A DNA stretch of 42,215 bases from JBDKVA01 sp039679375 (GTDB taxonomy: Bacteria > Bacillota > Clostridia > Acetivibrionales > DTU013): assembly GCA_039679375.1 (NCBI GenBank), contig JBDKVA010000043.1, positions 1 to 42,215 on the forward strand. The letters are read 5' to 3'. The translations under genes were made by a program, and so were the position numbers. Each line of letters begins with the position of its first letter. Position 1 is the first letter of the stretch. Shown one piece after another: positions 41,889 through 42,215 of the stretch. The notes beneath the pieces are model-generated. The model saw only the letters and a list, made by a program, of their open reading frames with translations. It was not told the origin of the DNA and did no database searches.

Positions 41889-42053
41889 TAGGAGTCCGCT
41901 CGGAAGCTCCTGCACGCATCTTTTCGTCCATTGTTTCCGCCCAAAACTTTTAAAAAAGCGTTAAATATCTGGATATTTGCCGTTTTTTTAAAAGTTTTGG
42001 ACGGAAAAATGACCTGAAAATCTGCATACATTAGCTTCCGAGCAGACTCCTGA
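41889..42053. repeat. 165-bp interrupted inverted repeat
   Basis: Outer arms at 41891-41908 and 42033-42050 pair in 17 of 18 positions (GGAGTCCGCTCGGAAGCT). Inner arms at 41941-41957 and 41984-42000 are perfect over 17 bp (CCAAAACTTTTAAAAAA), with flanking CCGCC/GACGG also nearly paired. A central AAATATC-TG-GATATTT closes the hairpin. The outer arm motif recurs at 26733 and 12054. It has MITE-like symmetry, but no target-site duplication could be assigned. Confidence 0.8.
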
Positions 42054-42055
42054 GC

Positions 42056-42215
42056 ACTAAGGAAAAGCTTCTATATGCCAGCGAAGGAAAACCCTTGGGG
42101 CGGTCGGCACATATATCGCCATCCCTGGCGTAGATGTGCCTGAATGGACATCGTGTCCATTTCACCGCCTGTTTTTGTTTTCATTCGGGCATATCACGAA
42201 GCTTTTCCTAACACT
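42056..42215. ncRNA. candidate structured element (nested stems, two internal hairpins), may extend past the edge
   Basis: P1: AGGAAAAGCTTC (42060-42071) pairs perfectly with 42198-42209. P1b: ATATGCC (42073-42079) pairs with 42188-42194. P2: GGCGGT (42099-42104) pairs with ACCGCC (42164-42169). Inside P2 are two hairpins: GGCACAT/ATGTGCC capped by CGCCA-TCCC-TGGCG (42106-42140), and TGGACA-TCG-TGTCCA (42145-42159). The nesting makes a four-way junction, unlike a plain terminator. The transcribed strand is unknown. It could be a non-coding RNA or a folded DNA element. Confidence 0.55.

Larger units (their letters stand above)
41585..42215. other. 631-bp gene-free region at the right edge
   Basis: No credible coding region. 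It includes the promoter area of the transglutaminase gene, a small hairpin ACTTTTG/CAAAAGT (around 41834-41855), the large inverted repeat at 41889-42053 and the nested-stem element at 42056-42215. A 73-codon plus-strand frame (41732-41953) runs into the inverted repeat and has no ribosome binding site. Confidence 0.6.

Noticed and set aside
41732..41953. 73-codon plus-strand frame near the right edge
   Set aside because: It has no ribosome binding site and ends inside the inverted repeat; the apparent protein is repeat sequence.
1..42215. CRISPR array, tRNA or rRNA genes
   Set aside because: No regularly spaced repeats and no tRNA- or rRNA-like sequence were recognised on reading both strands.

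Overview
The window looks like chromosomal DNA from an anaerobic, moderately low-GC Bacillota, most likely a clostridial lineage. This rests on strong AGGAGG-type ribosome binding sites, TTG/GTG starts, a long-form hibernation factor, heterodimeric ABC exporters, an iron-dependent alcohol dehydrogenase and CUT1 sugar transport without its own ATPase. No rRNA, tRNA, CRISPR array, intact transposase or phage gene was seen.

Region 1 (1-4364, minus): an A+T-rich gene of at least 1454 codons, cut by the left edge. It has an N-terminal SMEK-type domain, a NACHT-type STAND ATPase core and a long helical C-terminus, the architecture of NLR-like prokaryotic immune proteins. It is the strongest defence candidate here. 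Region 2 (4820-6018, minus): a uridine-kinase-like P-loop kinase and a GNAT acetyltransferase.

Region 3 (6231-19197, plus): a twelve-gene catabolic cluster closed by a clear terminator. It holds a DhnA/LsrF-type aldolase, a SorC regulator, a zinc alcohol dehydrogenase, an NAD-kinase-fold protein, two CUT1 permeases and a lipoprotein binding protein, a TIM-barrel isomerase, an ADP-ribosylglycohydrolase, an MFS transporter, an M20 peptidase and an Fe-alcohol dehydrogenase. No ordinary sugar kinase is present, so the NAD-kinase-fold protein may fill that step. The pathway is not one I recognise. Region 4 (19433-22438, plus): an AraC regulator and a secreted parallel beta-helix protein.

Region 5 (22656-32394, minus): a DUF1801 protein, two heterodimeric ABC exporter pairs with complementary degenerate ATP sites, a LacI regulator whose identical operator (TTATACGTATAA) precedes both itself and one exporter pair, and a cyclase-family hydrolase. 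The other exporter pair has a LexA-box-like palindrome on its promoter.

Region 6 (32509-38992, minus): hibernation factor hpf, a zinc-ribbon protein, metA (with the Glu111 that marks acetyl-CoA users), a YhfC-type membrane protease, agmatinase, an ion-transporter-superfamily permease and an SprT-like protease. Between hpf and the zinc-ribbon gene lie a perfect 20-bp-arm palindrome, three adjacent DnaA-box-like 9-mers and one copy of a roughly 100-bp repeat whose other copy sits inside region 3.

Region 7 (39296-42215): a LysM L,D-transpeptidase, a 53-residue Cys-rich microprotein, a membrane transglutaminase, then about 600 bp of gene-free DNA. That DNA contains a 165-bp inverted repeat and, at the right edge, a 150-bp element that folds as nested stems around two hairpins.
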